The notes: generated from the sequence alone by a model not told the origin. Numbered from the stretch's first letter, positions 1 to 7,927 are shown. The stretch is DNA of 10,027 nucleotides from Acidobacteriaceae bacterium (GCA_003136335.1 PLEA01000242.1:3054-13080); one strand, 5' to 3'. Made by a program: numbers and translations.

Positions 1-57
1 AACCCGTGTTACCGCCGTGAAAGGGCGATGTCCTAGGCCAGGCTAGACGACGGGGAC
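1..57 (-). tRNA. tRNA-Glu (anticodon UUC), 3' part cut by window edge
   Basis: Read on the minus strand from base 57, the sequence begins GTCCCCG (5' acceptor strand). It continues with a D arm bounded by GTC and GAC, then an anticodon stem TCGCC/GGCGG around the loop CTTTCAC, then TAACA and the start of the T arm (CGGGTT). The anticodon TTC is the complement of bases 19-21. Apart from small changes this is the same layout as E. coli tRNA-Glu. The 3' acceptor strand and the rest of the T arm lie outside the window, so base pairing of the acceptor and the CCA end cannot be checked. A matching promoter lies at 90-118. Confidence 0.93.
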
Positions 58-89
58 GACTCTGAGGCAGGAGTGCCGGTGAACTTTTG

Positions 90-118
90 ATGTTAGCAGC
101 CGCCTTAGTCAGTGTCAA
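90..118 (-). promoter_or_regulatory. sigma70-type promoter of tRNA-Glu
   Basis: On the minus strand a perfect -35 box TTGACA (113-118) is followed by a 17-base spacer and a -10 box TAACAT (90-95). The start would fall near base 83, leaving a leader of about 26 bases before the mature tRNA 5' end at 57. A run of T residues lies just upstream of the -35 box (complement of the A run at 117-123) and could act as an UP-like element. This is the closest match to the sigma70 consensus in the window, as expected for a stable RNA gene. Confidence 0.8.
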
Positions 119-211
119 AAAAAGCCTCTCCTACAAAATGCGGAACGCGGTGACTGCGCGCCTTCGATGATCCTTGGTAGTGCCCGCTCGGCGGATTCCT
201 TCGCAGCACAT

Positions 212-217
212 TACAAT
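212..217 (+). promoter_or_regulatory. possible -10 box of the hypothetical gene at 249
   Basis: TACAAT at 212-217 matches a good -10 hexamer. Transcription would start near 224, giving a leader of about 25 bases before the ATG at 249. No convincing -35 hexamer lies 15-19 bases upstream, where the sequence is GC-rich (CGGCGG region), so this is a weak call. No purine-rich Shine-Dalgarno sequence lies at normal spacing; GAGG at 226-229 is about 20 bases from the ATG. Confidence 0.35.
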
Positions 218-248
218 GGTTAAGTGAGGCCGCTGCAGCCTCCACTCT

Positions 249-842
249 ATGTCTGATCCGTTATATCTCAACCTGTGGTTTCCAGAGTTCTCCGGTCCCG
301 CGATGCTGCCTCACATGTTTGCCGTCTTGCAGCAGTTCCCTTTCTCGGCGCAGCGCCCCGGCATCACTTACGCCGCTGTGCAACCTGTTTCCTGGAATGA
401 AGCCACTGTCCTGGAACGTCGCTTCTCCCCCGGCATCGCCCCGGAAGAAGCTGTCGTGGTCGCCGCCGATCTCATTCATGACGACTACGCCTACGTTTTC
501 GATGCATATTGGGATCTTTGGACGCCCGACGAGAGCGGCCAGCAGTGGCTTCTTATTCCGAGCCTGGTCAAGTTCATTGTGCAAGGGGAAGAATTCGACG
601 AGGGAGCTCATCAAGAGACCGGCAACATTCAGATCGATTTCGGCCTCGACTCGCTGTTCGTTCAGGAAAATGTTGAACTGACCGAAGAAACGCAGGTCAA
701 GATTCGCGACAACGTGGCAAAGCTGGTCGAGTTTACGAAGAACGCGCAGATGAATACGCGCGCCACCTCGCGCCGCCTGTGGTCCGAATCCGAAGAGAGT
801 CTTCCGCAGAAGCTGATAGCACGTTTGCAAAAAGTGCAGTAA
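249..842 (+). CDS. conserved-looking hypothetical cytoplasmic protein
   Basis: The product is 197 residues with no signal peptide and no membrane segment, so it is probably cytosolic. I do not recognise a domain of known function. The N-terminal half is rich in aromatic and proline residues (LYLNLWFPEF at 7-16, and an aromatic patch AYVFDAYWDLW around 81-91). The C-terminal third is charged and predicted helical, ending in QKLIARLQKVQ. Strong use of G or C at third codon positions supports plus-strand coding. The overall look is that of an Acidobacteria-restricted family, but that is an impression, not a search result. The ATG at 249 has no clear Shine-Dalgarno; a second Met at residue 19 (base 303) is an alternative start, but it would remove the distinctive N-terminus. 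The gene is divergent from tRNA-Glu and convergent with ppdK, so it is probably transcribed alone. Confidence 0.75.
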   Translation: MSDPLYLNLWFPEFSGPAMLPHMFAVLQQFPFSAQRPGITYAAVQPVSWNEATVLERRFSPGIAPEEAVVVAADLIHDDYAYVFDAYWDLWTPDESGQQWLLIPSLVKFIVQGEEFDEGAHQETGNIQIDFGLDSLFVQENVELTEETQVKIRDNVAKLVEFTKNAQMNTRATSRRLWSESEESLPQKLIARLQKVQ

Positions 843-843
843 G

Positions 844-897
844 CACAGGGGAACACAGAGTCTCGGATTTACCCTGTGAGCCTCTATGCCCTCTGTG
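844..897. repeat. two interleaved inverted repeats between convergent genes
   Basis: CACAGGG (844-850) is matched by CCCTGTG (872-878), and CACAGAG (854-860) is matched by CTCTGTG (891-897). The two pairs cross rather than nest, so the transcript could form either hairpin, or both as a pseudoknot-like fold. The element fills nearly the whole 66-base gap between the hypothetical gene (stop at 842) and ppdK (stop at 909) and may end transcription from either side. On the plus strand a T-rich stretch follows at 908-920, but there is no clean T tail directly after a stem. The CTCTGTGG core resembles intergenic palindromes I have seen in Acidobacteria, so this may be one copy of a dispersed family. 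Confidence 0.45.
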
Positions 898-908
898 GTT
901 CAACGACT

Positions 909-3698
909 TTATTTTGTTCTTCCACCCTCGACCTTGAGCGTCTCAGCAGCCGCGGCCTGAGCCGCCGCCAACCGCGCGGTTAGCACCCGGAACGGTGAGC
1001 AGGATACGTAGTTCAAACCGGTGCGATAGCAAAATTCGACAGACGACGGCTCGCCGCCGTGTTCTCCGCAGATTCCCACTTTCAGCGTAGGCCGTGTTTT
1101 CCGCCCGCGCTCGGTTGCCATCTTCACCAATTGTCCGACGCCTTCCTGATCTAGTGCTGCGAAGGGATCCTGCTTCAGAATGCCCTCGGCCAGATAGGTC
1201 GGGAGCACTTTGTTCACGTCGTCGCGCGAAAAGCCGAACGTAGTCTGCGTTAGATCGTTCGTACCGAACGAGAAAAACTCTGCCTCTTTGGCGATCTCAT
1301 CGGCCACCAGCGCCGCGCGTGGCAACTCGATCATAGTGCCCACCATGTAGTCGACCTTCGTTCCCTTCTCTTTGAATACCTCATCAGCCACCCGACGCAC
1401 GATGGCGGATTGGTTCGCCATTTCTTTCACGGTGGCCACCAGCGGAATCATGACCTCGGGAAGCACCTTGACGCCTTTCTTCGAAACCTCGACCGCCGCT
1501 TCAAAAATGGCGCGCGCCTGCATCTCCGTGATCTCGGGATATGTGATGCCGAGCCGGCATCCGCGATGTCCGAGCATGGGATTGAACTCGTGCAACTGCT
1601 CCACTCGGGCCAGGAGCGCGGACAAGAGCTTCTTCAGATCGCCGATACCTTTCGCGCCATAGTCGGAATATCTCTTCACCAGCGCTTTCTTCTCCTTCGC
1701 GTCGGCATGCGGAAGAGTGGCAATTTCCACCATCAAGTCTTCGCGACGCGGCAGGAACTCGTGTAGCGGTGGATCTAGCGTACGGATCGTAACCGGCAAA
1801 CCGTCCATCGCCTTGAAGACGCCCACAAAATCGGCGCGCTGCATGGGGAGTAGTTTCTTCAGCGCGGTGCGCCGGTCCTTCTCGTTATCCGCCAGAATCA
1901 TGGCGCGCATGTGGGGAATTTTCTCTTCGCCGAAGAACATATGCTCGGTGCGGCAGAGTCCGATGCCCTCCGCGCCAAACGCCCGCGCCTGAATCGCATC
2001 GCGAGGAATGTCCGCGTTGGCACGGACTTTCATTTTGCGATGCGGATCAGCCCACTGCATGAACTTCTGCAGTTCCGGATCGTCTGGAGAAGGATCCAGA
2101 GTACCCAGCTTTCCCTTGATCACTCGGCCTGTGGTGCCATCCAGCGAGATCCAGTCGCCTTCCTTGAACGTATGGCCCTTCACCCTCATCTCGCGAGCTT
2201 TTTCGTTCACGTCGATGTCGCCCGCTCCCGCGACGCAGCACTTTCCCATGCCGCGGGTCACGACCGCAGCGTGACTGGTCATGCCGCCGCGTGAAGTCAG
2301 AATGCCCTTCGCGACTTCCATGCCATGAATGTCTTCGGGAGTTGTCTCCGCGCGCACCAGAATCACCGGATTCTTTGTGGTGTCGTGCCCCGCCATCTTG
2401 ACCGCTTCATCCGCGGTGAACACAATTCGCCCCACCGCCGCTCCCGGCGAGGCCGGCAATCCGGTCGCGAGCACTTCCACCTTCGTGCTCTTCTCGTCGA
2501 GACGCGGCACCAGGAAGTCATATAGTTGGTTCGGTTCGACGCGGAAAATCGCTTCTTCCTTCGTGATCAGTCCCTCTTCCACCATTTGAATCGCCACCCG
2601 CACTGCCGCCAGTCCCGTGCGCTTGCCGTTGCGGGTCTGCAGCATGTAGAGCTTGCCGTCCTGGATAGTGAACTCGAAATCCTGCATGTCCTTGTAGTGA
2701 TTCTCCAGTCGTGTGGTGATTTCGCGAAGCTGGTTGTAGACGTCCGGCATGATTTTTTGGAGTTCGAGAATCGGCACCGGCGTGCGCACGCCCGAGACGA
2801 CATCTTCGCCCTGGGCGTTCATCAAGAATTCGCCATAGAATTCTTTCGTGCCGATTGCGGGATTGCGCGTAAAACCCACGCCCGTGCCACTCGTATCGCC
2901 GAGATTGCCATACACCATTGCCTGTACATTCACCGCAGTGCCGAGCATGTCATCGATGTTATTGATCCGGCGATAGTGCTTGGCACGATCGTTCTGCCAG
3001 GAGCGGAACACCGCGTCGCGCGCCATCACCAATTGTTCGCGCGGATCCTGCGGGAAGTCGCGCTTGGCGTGCTTCTTGACGACCTTCTTGTACTCGGCGA
3101 TCACTTCCTGCAGCGCCTTCGCGTCCAGATCGGTGTCGAGTTTGGTCTTCTTCTGCTTTTTCTTGGCGTCGAACACTTCATCGAACGCCGACTTCTCGAT
3201 ATCGAGCACGACGTTGCCGAACATCTGAATCAGCCGTCGGTAGGAGTCGGCGGCAAACCGCGGATTGTTGCTGCGCTTGGCCAGCGCTTCCACGCTAATG
3301 TCATTCAGCCCGAGGTTGAGAATCGTGTCCATCATCCCGGGCATGGAGAACTTCGCGCCTGAGCGCACGCTCACCAGCAGCGGATTCTCGCCCGTGCCCA
3401 GTTTCTGCCCCTGCAGCGCTTCCAATTTCGCCAGCGCTTCGTCCATCTGCCGGTCAACCTGTTTCGACGCGGCGCCGCTTCGCATGTACTCGCGGCAGGC
3501 CTCGGTCTGAATTGTGAATCCGGGAGGTACAGGGAGCCCGGCATTCGTCATCTCGGCCAGCCCCGCGCCCTTGCCGCCCAGAACGTCTTTCATCTTGCCG
3601 TTGCCGTCGGCCTTGCCGCCGCCGAAAAAGTAAACGTATTTGGTTGCGCTCTTCCTTGTTTCCTGCGCTTCAACTTCGGGGAGGGTAATCGTCGCCAT
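909..3698 (-). CDS. ppdK: pyruvate, phosphate dikinase
   Basis: The enzyme interconverts pyruvate + ATP + phosphate and PEP + AMP + pyrophosphate in the cytosol, linking glycolysis and gluconeogenesis. The 929 residues hold the three expected parts in order. An N-terminal ATP-grasp nucleotide-binding domain starts with LGGKGAGLAEM (around 40-50). A central phosphohistidine domain carries GGMTSHAAVV with catalytic His476. A C-terminal PEP/pyruvate TIM barrel carries GTNDLTQTT (812-820) and CGEHGG with catalytic Cys877. The protein is slightly longer than the roughly 870-890 residues usual for the family, through extra residues at both ends; a Lys-rich linker (DAKKKQKKTK, 177-186) precedes a conserved DFPQDP segment. 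AAGGA lies 7 bases before the ATG and fixes the start. The gene is downstream of glyS across a 131-base gap containing hairpins. No gene for the PPDK regulatory kinase/phosphatase is present in the window. Confidence 0.98.
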   Translation of the reverse strand: MATITLPEVEAQETRKSATKYVYFFGGGKADGNGKMKDVLGGKGAGLAEMTNAGLPVPPGFTIQTEACREYMRSGAASKQVDRQMDEALAKLEALQGQKLGTGENPLLVSVRSGAKFSMPGMMDTILNLGLNDISVEALAKRSNNPRFAADSYRRLIQMFGNVVLDIEKSAFDEVFDAKKKQKKTKLDTDLDAKALQEVIAEYKKVVKKHAKRDFPQDPREQLVMARDAVFRSWQNDRAKHYRRINNIDDMLGTAVNVQAMVYGNLGDTSGTGVGFTRNPAIGTKEFYGEFLMNAQGEDVVSGVRTPVPILELQKIMPDVYNQLREITTRLENHYKDMQDFEFTIQDGKLYMLQTRNGKRTGLAAVRVAIQMVEEGLITKEEAIFRVEPNQLYDFLVPRLDEKSTKVEVLATGLPASPGAAVGRIVFTADEAVKMAGHDTTKNPVILVRAETTPEDIHGMEVAKGILTSRGGMTSHAAVVTRGMGKCCVAGAGDIDVNEKAREMRVKGHTFKEGDWISLDGTTGRVIKGKLGTLDPSPDDPELQKFMQWADPHRKMKVRANADIPRDAIQARAFGAEGIGLCRTEHMFFGEEKIPHMRAMILADNEKDRRTALKKLLPMQRADFVGVFKAMDGLPVTIRTLDPPLHEFLPRREDLMVEIATLPHADAKEKKALVKRYSDYGAKGIGDLKKLLSALLARVEQLHEFNPMLGHRGCRLGITYPEITEMQARAIFEAAVEVSKKGVKVLPEVMIPLVATVKEMANQSAIVRRVADEVFKEKGTKVDYMVGTMIELPRAALVADEIAKEAEFFSFGTNDLTQTTFGFSRDDVNKVLPTYLAEGILKQDPFAALDQEGVGQLVKMATERGRKTRPTLKVGICGEHGGEPSSVEFCYRTGLNYVSCSPFRVLTARLAAAQAAAAETLKVEGGRTK

Positions 3699-3705
3699 AT
3701 ATGAG

Positions 3706-3710
3706 TCCTT
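3706..3710 (-). promoter_or_regulatory. ribosome binding site of ppdK
   Basis: The minus strand reads AAGGA here, followed by 7 bases and the ATG at 3698. It supports the chosen ppdK start. No convincing promoter hexamer pair was found between glyS and this site, so ppdK may be read through from glyQS. Confidence 0.75.
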
Positions 3711-3763
3711 TGTCTAGAGTCAGAATTCGTTAAGCTTTGATACGTCTGAACTCGGTGACTAAC

Positions 3764-3785
3764 GGCTGCGTTCAAATACGCAGCC
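3764..3785. repeat. perfect 8-bp inverted repeat in the glyS-ppdK gap
   Basis: GGCTGCGT (3764-3771) and ACGCAGCC (3778-3785) form a perfect 8-bp stem around a 6-base loop. On the minus strand the stem is followed by GTTAGTCACC, not a T tract, so it is not a standard intrinsic terminator for glyS. It may instead be a leader hairpin of ppdK, an mRNA processing or stability element, or a weak terminator. In the plus direction it is followed by TTCACTTTT, but no plus-strand gene lies upstream to use it. Confidence 0.6.
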
Positions 3786-3804
3786 TTCACTTTTAAACCG
3801 CTCA

Positions 3805-3817
3805 GTCCCGGAGGGAC
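3805..3817. repeat. short GTCCC/GGGAC hairpin just after glyS
   Basis: GTCCC (3805-3809) and GGGAC (3813-3817) form a 5-bp stem with a 3-base loop, 13 bases past the glyS stop codon. On the minus strand it is followed by TGAGCGGTTTAAAAG, so it could be a weak terminator. Similar GTCCC-loop-GGGAC palindromes are, to my recollection, frequent between Acidobacteria genes, so it could also be a copy of a dispersed palindrome. Confidence 0.35.
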
Positions 3818-3829
3818 GGCACAAGATCC

Positions 3830-5983
3830 TCACGCCTTCCCTTCCGTCACGATCTCGGAAAAATCCGCGATCGTGGAGAACTCTTTCAGCAAGGTCCGCA
3901 GCAATGCCAGCCGGTTCGCTCGCGCCCGCTGGTCCTCGACCATCACCATCACCTTATCGAAGAATCTGTCGACCGGCTCCCGAGCCGTAGAGAGCAGCAG
4001 CACTGCCTCCAGGTATTCTTTGCGGCTGCGATGTCCCTCAACACGTGCTCCCGTCCGTTCCATGTATGCCATTAACGTCTTTTCTTCATCGGCAGATTCC
4101 GGCAGATACTCAAATTGCGAAGCCGGCTCAATTCCTTTCTCCGCCGCTTGCTTCAGGATATTCCGCATGCGCTTGCAAGCCGCGCCAATCGCCTGGAACT
4201 CAGGCATGTGCAAAACCTGTTTCACCGCTTCGGCCCGCCGTACCGCATCGACTACATCTTCTGCGTCCGCTCCCAGCACGGCTTTCACCACATCATACGC
4301 ATACCCGCACACGTCCTTCAGGTAGAACTCCAGCCGCTCACGGAAGAACGTCGTGACCAACTCGGACAATTTTTCGTCCTCAATAAACTTCTTTTCCGCT
4401 TCAGACCCCTGATATCCCGCCCGCGCGTCCCGCATGAGTTCGCCCAATCGCAACGGCAACTTCTTCTCCGCAATCACCTTCACGATCGCGTTGGCCTGCC
4501 GCCGGAGCGCAAACGGATCCTTCGATCCGCTTGGCACCAAGCCCAGCGCAAACATTCCTGCGATCGTGTCCGCCTTGTCGCCGATCGAAAGTACTGCACC
4601 CTCGATTGACCGCGGCACATCATCGTCCGTGGATTCTGGTTTGTAGTGATCGTAAACCGCGTCCGCAATCGCAAGCCGCGTCGCTTCGGGCAAAGTAGGA
4701 TCCAGTTGCTGAGCCCGCGCGTACAGCCCACCCACAATTCCCTGCAGCTCCGTAAATTCTTTCACCAGTTCGGTGGTCAAGTCAGTCTTCGACAGGCAAG
4801 CCGCCTTGTGGACTACGCCAGGCCGCACCGTAATCCCGCCCTGTTTGAGGATCTCGCTAAGCCAACTGCACAACCGCTGCACGCGCTGCGTCTTGTCGAA
4901 GTAACTGCCCAGATCTTTCTGAAACGTCACGTGCTTCAGTGATTCCAAGCGCTCCAGCAGCGATTTTTTCTGATCGTTCTCCCAGAAAAACCGCGCGTCC
5001 GTGAAGCGAGCCCGCAACACTCGCTCGTTTCCGTGACGGATCAATCCATGCGGATCGCTATCGGTATTGAGCACCGCTAGAAAATGTGGCGCTAGTTTAC
5101 CGTCCACATCTTCCACCGCAAAATATTTCTGGTGATCGCGCATCACCGTCACCAGCACCTCTTCGGGCAAGGCAAGGAACTGCGGATCGAAACCGCCCAG
5201 AATTGCCGACGGAAATTCCGTCAGATTCACCACTGTGTCGAGCAGCGATTTGTCTTCGCGCCAGCGTGCGCCCGGAACGGTGCGCGTCGCCGCGTCGAGC
5301 GCTTTGCAAATCTGGTGCTCGCGCTCCTCAGGTTCCACGAGAACGCGCTCGGCCTCCAGAGCTTGCTTGTACTTGGAGGCCGAGGGAATCGTGGCATTTC
5401 GACCAAGGGTACGGTGTCCTTGTGATTCGCTACCCGCTCTGATACCCGCGAATTCGACCGATACAACCTCGCTGTCCAACAGGGCAACCAGCCAGCGGAC
5501 GGGACGAACAAATCGCTCCGCGCCCTTGGCACGCCAATACATCGTTTTAGGCCAATTAATATTCGACAGTTCTCGTGGCAATTCTTCAGCCAGAATCTCC
5601 TCTGCTGATCTGCCTTTACGCTTGACCTTGGCCGCGACGTATTCGCCCTTGGGCGTAACTATCGTTCCGAGTTGCGACACATCAACGTTCAGTTTTTTTG
5701 CGAAAGCCTGACCAGCTGGAGTCGGAATACCGTCCTTGAAAGCAATCTTGAAAGACGGTCCCATTATTTCCTCTTCGGCATCCGGCTGTCGAGCGGCGAT
5801 GTCGGGAGCAAACACGGCCAAACGACGCGGGGTCGAGGAGGTGTGCACTTTTCGCTCACCCGGCGCGTATAGCCGCTCCCGCACCAAAAGATCCAGCACT
5901 TCAATGCCAAGCTGATCACTTGCATCGTCAATCATCCGCGCCGGAATCTCTTCGCACCCGATTTCTATTAGGAAGTCTGGCAT
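3830..5983 (-). CDS. glyS: glycine--tRNA ligase, beta subunit
   Basis: This is the beta subunit of the bacterial alpha2beta2 glycyl-tRNA synthetase. It recognises and binds tRNA-Gly, while the alpha subunit GlyQ forms glycyl-adenylate. The 717 residues begin with the family signature FLIEIGCEEIPARM (4-17). They contain MRDHQKYF (281-288), the block RFTDARFFWENDQ (326-338) and an HD-like region with SKTDLTTELVKEFTELQG (398-415). The C-terminus has a DALR-type anticodon-binding helical domain ending in RFFDKVMVM (673-681) and RANRLALLRTL (688-698). Length is slightly above the E. coli protein (689). The ATG at 5983 lies 13 bases after the glyQ stop, and its ribosome binding site overlaps that stop, so the two subunits are translationally coupled, which fits their need for equal amounts. 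Confidence 0.98.
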   Translation of the reverse strand: MPDFLIEIGCEEIPARMIDDASDQLGIEVLDLLVRERLYAPGERKVHTSSTPRRLAVFAPDIAARQPDAEEEIMGPSFKIAFKDGIPTPAGQAFAKKLNVDVSQLGTIVTPKGEYVAAKVKRKGRSAEEILAEELPRELSNINWPKTMYWRAKGAERFVRPVRWLVALLDSEVVSVEFAGIRAGSESQGHRTLGRNATIPSASKYKQALEAERVLVEPEEREHQICKALDAATRTVPGARWREDKSLLDTVVNLTEFPSAILGGFDPQFLALPEEVLVTVMRDHQKYFAVEDVDGKLAPHFLAVLNTDSDPHGLIRHGNERVLRARFTDARFFWENDQKKSLLERLESLKHVTFQKDLGSYFDKTQRVQRLCSWLSEILKQGGITVRPGVVHKAACLSKTDLTTELVKEFTELQGIVGGLYARAQQLDPTLPEATRLAIADAVYDHYKPESTDDDVPRSIEGAVLSIGDKADTIAGMFALGLVPSGSKDPFALRRQANAIVKVIAEKKLPLRLGELMRDARAGYQGSEAEKKFIEDEKLSELVTTFFRERLEFYLKDVCGYAYDVVKAVLGADAEDVVDAVRRAEAVKQVLHMPEFQAIGAACKRMRNILKQAAEKGIEPASQFEYLPESADEEKTLMAYMERTGARVEGHRSRKEYLEAVLLLSTAREPVDRFFDKVMVMVEDQRARANRLALLRTLLKEFSTIADFSEIVTEGKA

Positions 5984-5993
5984 GATCAGTCTG

Positions 5994-5998
5994 TCCTT
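5994..5998 (-). promoter_or_regulatory. ribosome binding site of glyS overlapping the glyQ stop
   Basis: The minus strand reads AAGGA here, 10 bases before the glyS ATG. Its first two A residues are also the last two bases of the glyQ TAA stop codon. A ribosome ending glyQ would therefore sit on the glyS initiation region, consistent with coupled synthesis of the two subunits. Confidence 0.7.
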
Positions 5999-7040
5999 AT
6001 GCGTATCTCGGTTTTTCTAGGTAATTCAAACCATCTTCCTTCGGAGCTGTTGCAAGTCTGTTATCCCTTTGATGTAGGTCAACGGCCTTATTCTCTTGAG
6101 CAGTGGTCTGCTGCCCGACCCAGGCCTTCGCAATTCCCACAGCCAATGCTCGCACGCGTGCGATCACCCCGACGCGTTCCGTCACTGAAATCGCCCCACG
6201 CGCATCGAGAATGTTGAACAGGTGCGAGCATTTCAAACAAAGATCGTAAGCCGGCAACAGAGGGAACCATCGCAAGTCCTGTGGCTCGCCATCAGGCCGA
6301 GGTTTTGCGAGGATCTTAAAGTTATCAATCAGCTTCTGACATTCTTGCTCGTAGAGGCTGAAAATTGTCCACGCACTCTGAACATCAGCCTGCTCGAAGT
6401 TATAAAAAGAAAACTGCAGCTCATCGGCCAGCCGCACGTCGCCATACTTCACCACGTGTCCAGACTCCGGACCGCGCGCCCATACGATGTCGTAGATCGA
6501 ATCTACATCCTGCAGAAACGCGCCAATGCGCTCGAGGCCGTACGTCAGCTCAACCGAAATCGGAAACAGGTCTACGCCGCCACACTGCTGGAAATAGGTG
6601 AACTGCGTGATCTCCAGTCCATCGAGCATGACCTGCCAGCCCACGCCCCACGCGCTCAGCGTCGGCGCTTCCCAATTATCTTCTTCGAACTTGATGTCGT
6701 GCTGGCGCAGGTCAATCCCAATCGCACCCAGAGACTCCAAATACAACTCCTGCACGTTCTCCGGCGGAGGCTTCAGGATGACCTGCAACTGCATGTGCTT
6801 GAACAGGCGGTTCGGATTCTCTCCATAACGCCCGTCCGCCGGACGCCGCGACGGCTGCACATACGCGACCTTATAAGGCTTCGGCCCCAGCACGCGCAGA
6901 AACGTCTCCGGCGCCATGGTCCCCGCCCCGACTTCAACATCGTAAGGCTGTTGCAGCACACATCCGCGCTCCGCCCAGAATGCCTGCAGGCGCAGGATGA
7001 GTTCCTGAAACGTCAGCGAGTTGGAGTTGGATGGATTCAT
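5997..7040 (-). CDS. glyQ: glycine--tRNA ligase, alpha subunit
   Basis: This is the catalytic alpha subunit of glycyl-tRNA synthetase, a class II enzyme that activates glycine with ATP; with GlyS it charges tRNA-Gly in the cytosol. The family signature [14 protein letters not shown] (9-22) is followed by [16 protein letters not shown] (38-53), class II motif 2 around [18 protein letters not shown] (61-78) and motif 3 around [11 protein letters not shown] (167-177). [20 protein letters not shown] and RGAISVTER (261-289) are also typical. At 347 residues it is longer than the E. coli protein (303). The extra length is a few N-terminal residues, a short insert near 243-258 and a tail of about 40 residues after residue 307 with no recognisable motif. 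The ATG at 7040 has only a distant AGGAG, 16 bases upstream, but it gives the usual family N-terminus. A promoter lies at 7160-7189. Confidence 0.98.
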   Translation of the reverse strand: MNPSNSNSLTFQELILRLQAFWAERGCVLQQPYDVEVGAGTMAPETFLRVLGPKPYKVAYVQPSRRPADGRYGENPNRLFKHMQLQVILKPPPENVQELYLESLGAIGIDLRQHDIKFEEDNWEAPTLSAWGVGWQVMLDGLEITQFTYFQQCGGVDLFPISVELTYGLERIGAFLQDVDSIYDIVWARGPESGHVVKYGDVRLADELQFSFYNFEQADVQSAWTIFSLYEQECQKLIDNFKILAKPRPDGEPQDLRWFPLLPAYDLCLKCSHLFNILDARGAISVTERVGVIARVRALAVGIAKAWVGQQTTAQENKAVDLHQRDNRLATAPKEDGLNYLEKPRYA

Positions 7041-7092
7041 GAACTGAAGCTGCTAGCTCCTGGCTGCTCGCTTCTACCGAGCCGAACCCGCG

Positions 7093-7106
7093 CCGCTACG
7101 AAGCGG
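7093..7106 (-). other. small hairpin in the glyQ leader
   Basis: The minus strand reads CCGCT-TCGT-AGCGG, a 5-bp stem with a 4-base loop, about 55 bases before the glyQ ATG and inside the roughly 110-base leader predicted from the promoter at 7160-7189. It is too small to call a riboswitch or attenuator, and no T-box sequence accompanies it. Confidence 0.3.
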
Positions 7107-7159
7107 TGGCAGAAGGAGCATCCTCACGGTTCCATGGAGTCCTGCAGGTTAATCAATGA

Positions 7160-7189
7160 TTGTAACGGAAGCAGATGCGAACCGTCAGC
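7160..7189 (-). promoter_or_regulatory. probable promoter of glyQS
   Basis: On the minus strand CTGACG (7184-7189) is followed by an 18-base spacer and TACAAT (7160-7165). Transcription would start near 7153, giving a leader of about 110 bases. The position in the 220-base gap between the TonB-repeat gene and glyQ fits an independent promoter for glyQS and perhaps ppdK. The -35 box is the same hexamer as in the recO promoter. Confidence 0.6.
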
Positions 7190-7260
7190 TATCAGGCTGC
7201 CGGAGAGTGCCTGTGTGCTTCCCTCCTTCAGGATGGGGGAGAGCGCTTGATCCTCCCGCT

Positions 7261-7927
7261 TCACGGAACTCGGCACGTAATCTGAGCTCTATACGGACGC
7301 GGCCTCCCGTCCTGAAGAATCGGGCTGAAGTGCCACTTACCAATGGCTTGAGAACAAGACTGATAAAGACGATGTTCTCCGTCGCCCGCAATCGACTCGA
7401 TTATGTGTCCTTCCACGTCCACCGCAATCCAAACCGTAAAGGTGGATCCCGAGGGCGCCGTCCCAGCTGGAAATACAGGATCGACAATGTTCGAGGCCAG
7501 TTTCCGCACTTCCTCGTTCGTCAGCGGGGCGGGCGGACCGTAAGCCCGCGTGTCGAAGTGAAAATTAAGAACGGCTTCAGCCTGCACTGGAACCCCGTCA
7601 TTCAAAACTGGCTTGAACGTCCATTTCATGATCTGCCGTCGTGCCGAGTCATCAGCCCGCTCGATCGCGACGCTCAACGGAAAAACCTCGCGGACCTGTC
7701 CCGTCCGGTCCAGGGAGACATAGTAACTGGTCTCACCGGTGGCCTGACGATCTTCCAGCACCTGCGGCCAGATGATCTCTGTAGGTTGCAACGCTAAGGC
7801 CCGAAGTTCAGCTTCCGGCACAATCACGCTCCGAATCTGCTTTTCTCTGGGCGTCGGGTCCGCGATCAAGAATCGCGCTTCGTCGTGACTCTGGAGTTCT
7901 CCCAGGGTGGCAACCCGTGCCTGCAGG
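7261..7927 (-). CDS. C-terminal segment: two TonB-C-like repeats
   Basis: This is the open part of the broken gene after the second frameshift, about 222 codons beginning CLQARVATLGEL and ending at the TGA at 7261-7263. It holds two copies of a TonB C-terminal-like fold. Copy 1 (7549-7734) has YYVSLDRTGQVREV and KWTFKPVLNDGVPV. Copy 2 (7267-7446) has TVWIAVDVEGHI and KWHFSPILQDGRPR. The shared signature is K-W-x-F-x-P-x-L-x-D-G-x-P. In proteins annotated as TonB-family energy transducers this domain contacts outer-membrane receptors. Here there is no TonB membrane anchor or Pro-rich linker, so a true transducer role is unlikely. The segment EIIWPQVLE just before copy 1 is, from memory, typical of an Acidobacteria-specific family of such proteins. 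Confidence 0.6.

Noticed and set aside
1..248. tRNA-Glu as an integration site for a genomic island
   Set aside because: No integrase, direct repeat of the tRNA end or foreign gene set is visible, and the 3' end of the tRNA lies outside the window.
2526..3362. Long plus-strand open frame (278 codons) opposite ppdK
   Set aside because: It is antisense to conserved PPDK sequence, has no recognisable motif and is rich in His/Arg/Leu as expected from reading GC-rich genes backwards.
7041..7153. T-box or glycine riboswitch in the glyQ leader
   Set aside because: The roughly 110-base leader has only a 5-bp hairpin and no T-box AGGGTGG-type sequence, specifier loop or terminator/antiterminator pair; it is also too short for a tandem glycine aptamer.
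6222..7250. Long plus-strand open frame (342 codons) opposite glyQ
   Set aside because: It is antisense to highly conserved GlyQ motifs 2 and 3; low-complexity Arg/Leu/Gln composition, no start signal and no family resemblance.
7156..7797. Plus-strand frame opposite the TonB-repeat segment
   Set aside because: The minus strand carries two matching TonB-C-like repeats here, which a chance frame would not; the plus product has no domain-like features.
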